Shown: positions 5,140 to 5,525 of the stretch, one piece after another
How the letters are laid out: every line of letters starts with the position of its first letter
Position numbering within the stretch: the stretch's first letter is position 1
DNA from: Thiohalomonas sp.
GTDB lineage: Bacteria > Pseudomonadota > Gammaproteobacteria > GRL18
DNA length: 5,525 nt
Direction: 5' to 3'
Assembly (NCBI GenBank): GCA_023864145.1
Contig: JAIVER010000109.1
Location: 1 to 5,525, forward strand
Made by a program: the position numbers and the translations under genes
The notes under the pieces: generated by a model
The model's database searches: none
What the model was told of the DNA's origin: nothing
Seen by the model: the letters and a program-made list of their open reading frames with translations, nothing else

Positions 5140-5456
5140 ATGACGCAAATTACTCTCATAGCCCATGAAAAATCAGCTCTAGAAATGCAACATAAGCATT
5201 CTGGAAATGGAAAAGAACGAGATAGAATCAAAGCCATCCTACTTTTCTCTGAAGGCTGGAAGGTTCCCATGATCGCTCAGGTTTTAAGAATTCATGAAAC
5301 CAGCATATTACGTCACATTAAAGACTACAAAGGCTCAGAAAAGCTAAGCACTATAAAGTGGCGGCTCGTCTAGTAAACTTTCTGCAGAGCAAACAGAACA
5401 ATTAATTGCTCATTTAACAGACCAGACTTAGCACCATCAAAAAGACATTGTTGCTT
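5140..5456 (+). pseudogene. IS630-family transposase N-terminal fragment, frameshifted and truncated
   Basis: The likely start is ATG 5140 (MTQITLIAHEKSALEMQ), the usual family N-terminus. ATG 5095 in the same frame would add 15 residues. The fragment encodes the DNA-binding part: RDRIKAILLFSEGW, then a helix-turn-helix around residues 40-63 (KVPMIAQVLRIHETSILRHI). Near the A run at 5355-5357 the frame breaks. With one base removed it continues as GGSSSKLSAEQTEQLIAHLT, standard IS630 linker sequence. A TAG follows at 5429-5431, where the family usually has an aromatic residue, then HHQKDIVAYI. There the homology ends at the second element copy. The DDE catalytic domain is absent, so it cannot transpose. 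It might still yield a free helix-turn-helix peptide of about 78 residues from 5140 (92 from 5095), ending at TAG 5371-5373. Confidence 0.85.
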
Positions 5457-5525
5457 ATATACCCATGACCTATGAAAATGCTTGATTTTCATAGAGAAGA
5501 AGATCAAAATTATCCAATGACGCAA
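5457..5525 (+). mobile_element. Start of a second IS630-like copy (runs off the window)
   Basis: 69 bases repeat 5080-5148 with two differences (C for T at 5469, C for T at 5490) and end inside the MTQ start codons of the transposase. It is in the same orientation, 377 bp downstream. Either a second element inserted into copy 1, or a 377-bp unit was duplicated in tandem. The window ends before this can be decided. Confidence 0.85.
5470..5494 (+). repeat. Perfect subterminal palindrome in IS630-like copy 2
   Basis: CTATGAAAAT (5470-5479) and ATTTTCATAG (5485-5494) are exact reverse complements around the loop GCTTG. It sits 13 bases inside the element's left boundary. It could be a transposase binding site or an RNA hairpin over the transposase leader. 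Confidence 0.75.

Larger units (their letters stand above)
5080..5456 (+). mobile_element. Truncated IS630-like element, copy 1
   Basis: The left boundary is set by alignment with a second copy at 5457: 67 of 69 bases match from 5080, and identity ends just outside. It begins eight bases after the cobB stop and carries the first third of an IS630-family transposase. At 5457 the sequence jumps back to the element's own beginning, so copy 1 is cut off after about 377 bp. The junction contains TATA, which suits the TA target preference of the IS630/Tc1 group. No right end is visible in the window. Confidence 0.75.

Noticed and set aside
5351..5362. Programmed frameshift in the IS630-like transposase at the AAAG run
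   Set aside because: Some IS630 relatives do use frameshifting. Here the run is short and a further in-frame TAG and a truncation follow, so simple decay is more likely.

Overview
The window reads as an AT-rich gammaproteobacterial chromosome segment in an accessory or decaying region. Three things suggest a sulfur-handling or related (possibly methanotrophic or symbiotic) gammaproteobacterium: a secreted Gly/Asn/Tyr-repeat protein resembling sulfur globule proteins, a cobalamin riboswitch ahead of a corrin-amidation gene, and a high load of insertion-sequence debris and broken genes. The taxon is inference; no rRNA or clear marker gene is present.

Layout. Positions 1-82 hold what may be the tail of an unrecognised gene. 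Positions 83-881 hold a broken response-regulator/GGDEF gene that has lost its receiver N-terminus and has an internal deletion with a frameshift. A strong bidirectional terminator (952-990) and a second hairpin (994-1027) separate it from a convergent minus-strand gene (1031-1681) encoding an exported 216-residue low-complexity protein with a 13-residue tandem repeat. A divergent intergenic region (1682-1973) has candidate promoters and dyads. It leads into a cobalamin riboswitch (about 1974-2154) and an expression platform ahead of cobB/cbiA (cobyrinate a,c-diamide synthase).

cobB is split by a 1436-bp IS4-family element (2962-4397) flanked by a perfect 10-bp target duplication. Removing the element and one duplicate copy in silico restores a continuous 443-codon gene. 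The break falls between the ATP-binding synthetase domain and the glutamine amidotransferase domain. The transposase inside the element is itself dead, with one stop and two frameshifts. Eight bases after the cobB stop lies a truncated, frameshifted IS630-like element. At 5457 it runs into the start of a second, nearly identical copy that continues past the window.

How the parts relate: high cobalamin would be expected to repress cobB through the riboswitch, but the enzyme can no longer be made as one chain. Either the organism has lost this step, or two separately translated domains persist. The only gene that looks intact is the sulfur-globule-like one. I see no convincing new multi-gene system. 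The most interesting signals are the domain-boundary split of cobB, the enlarged L4 loop of the riboswitch, and the nested or tandem IS630-like copies with a subterminal palindrome.
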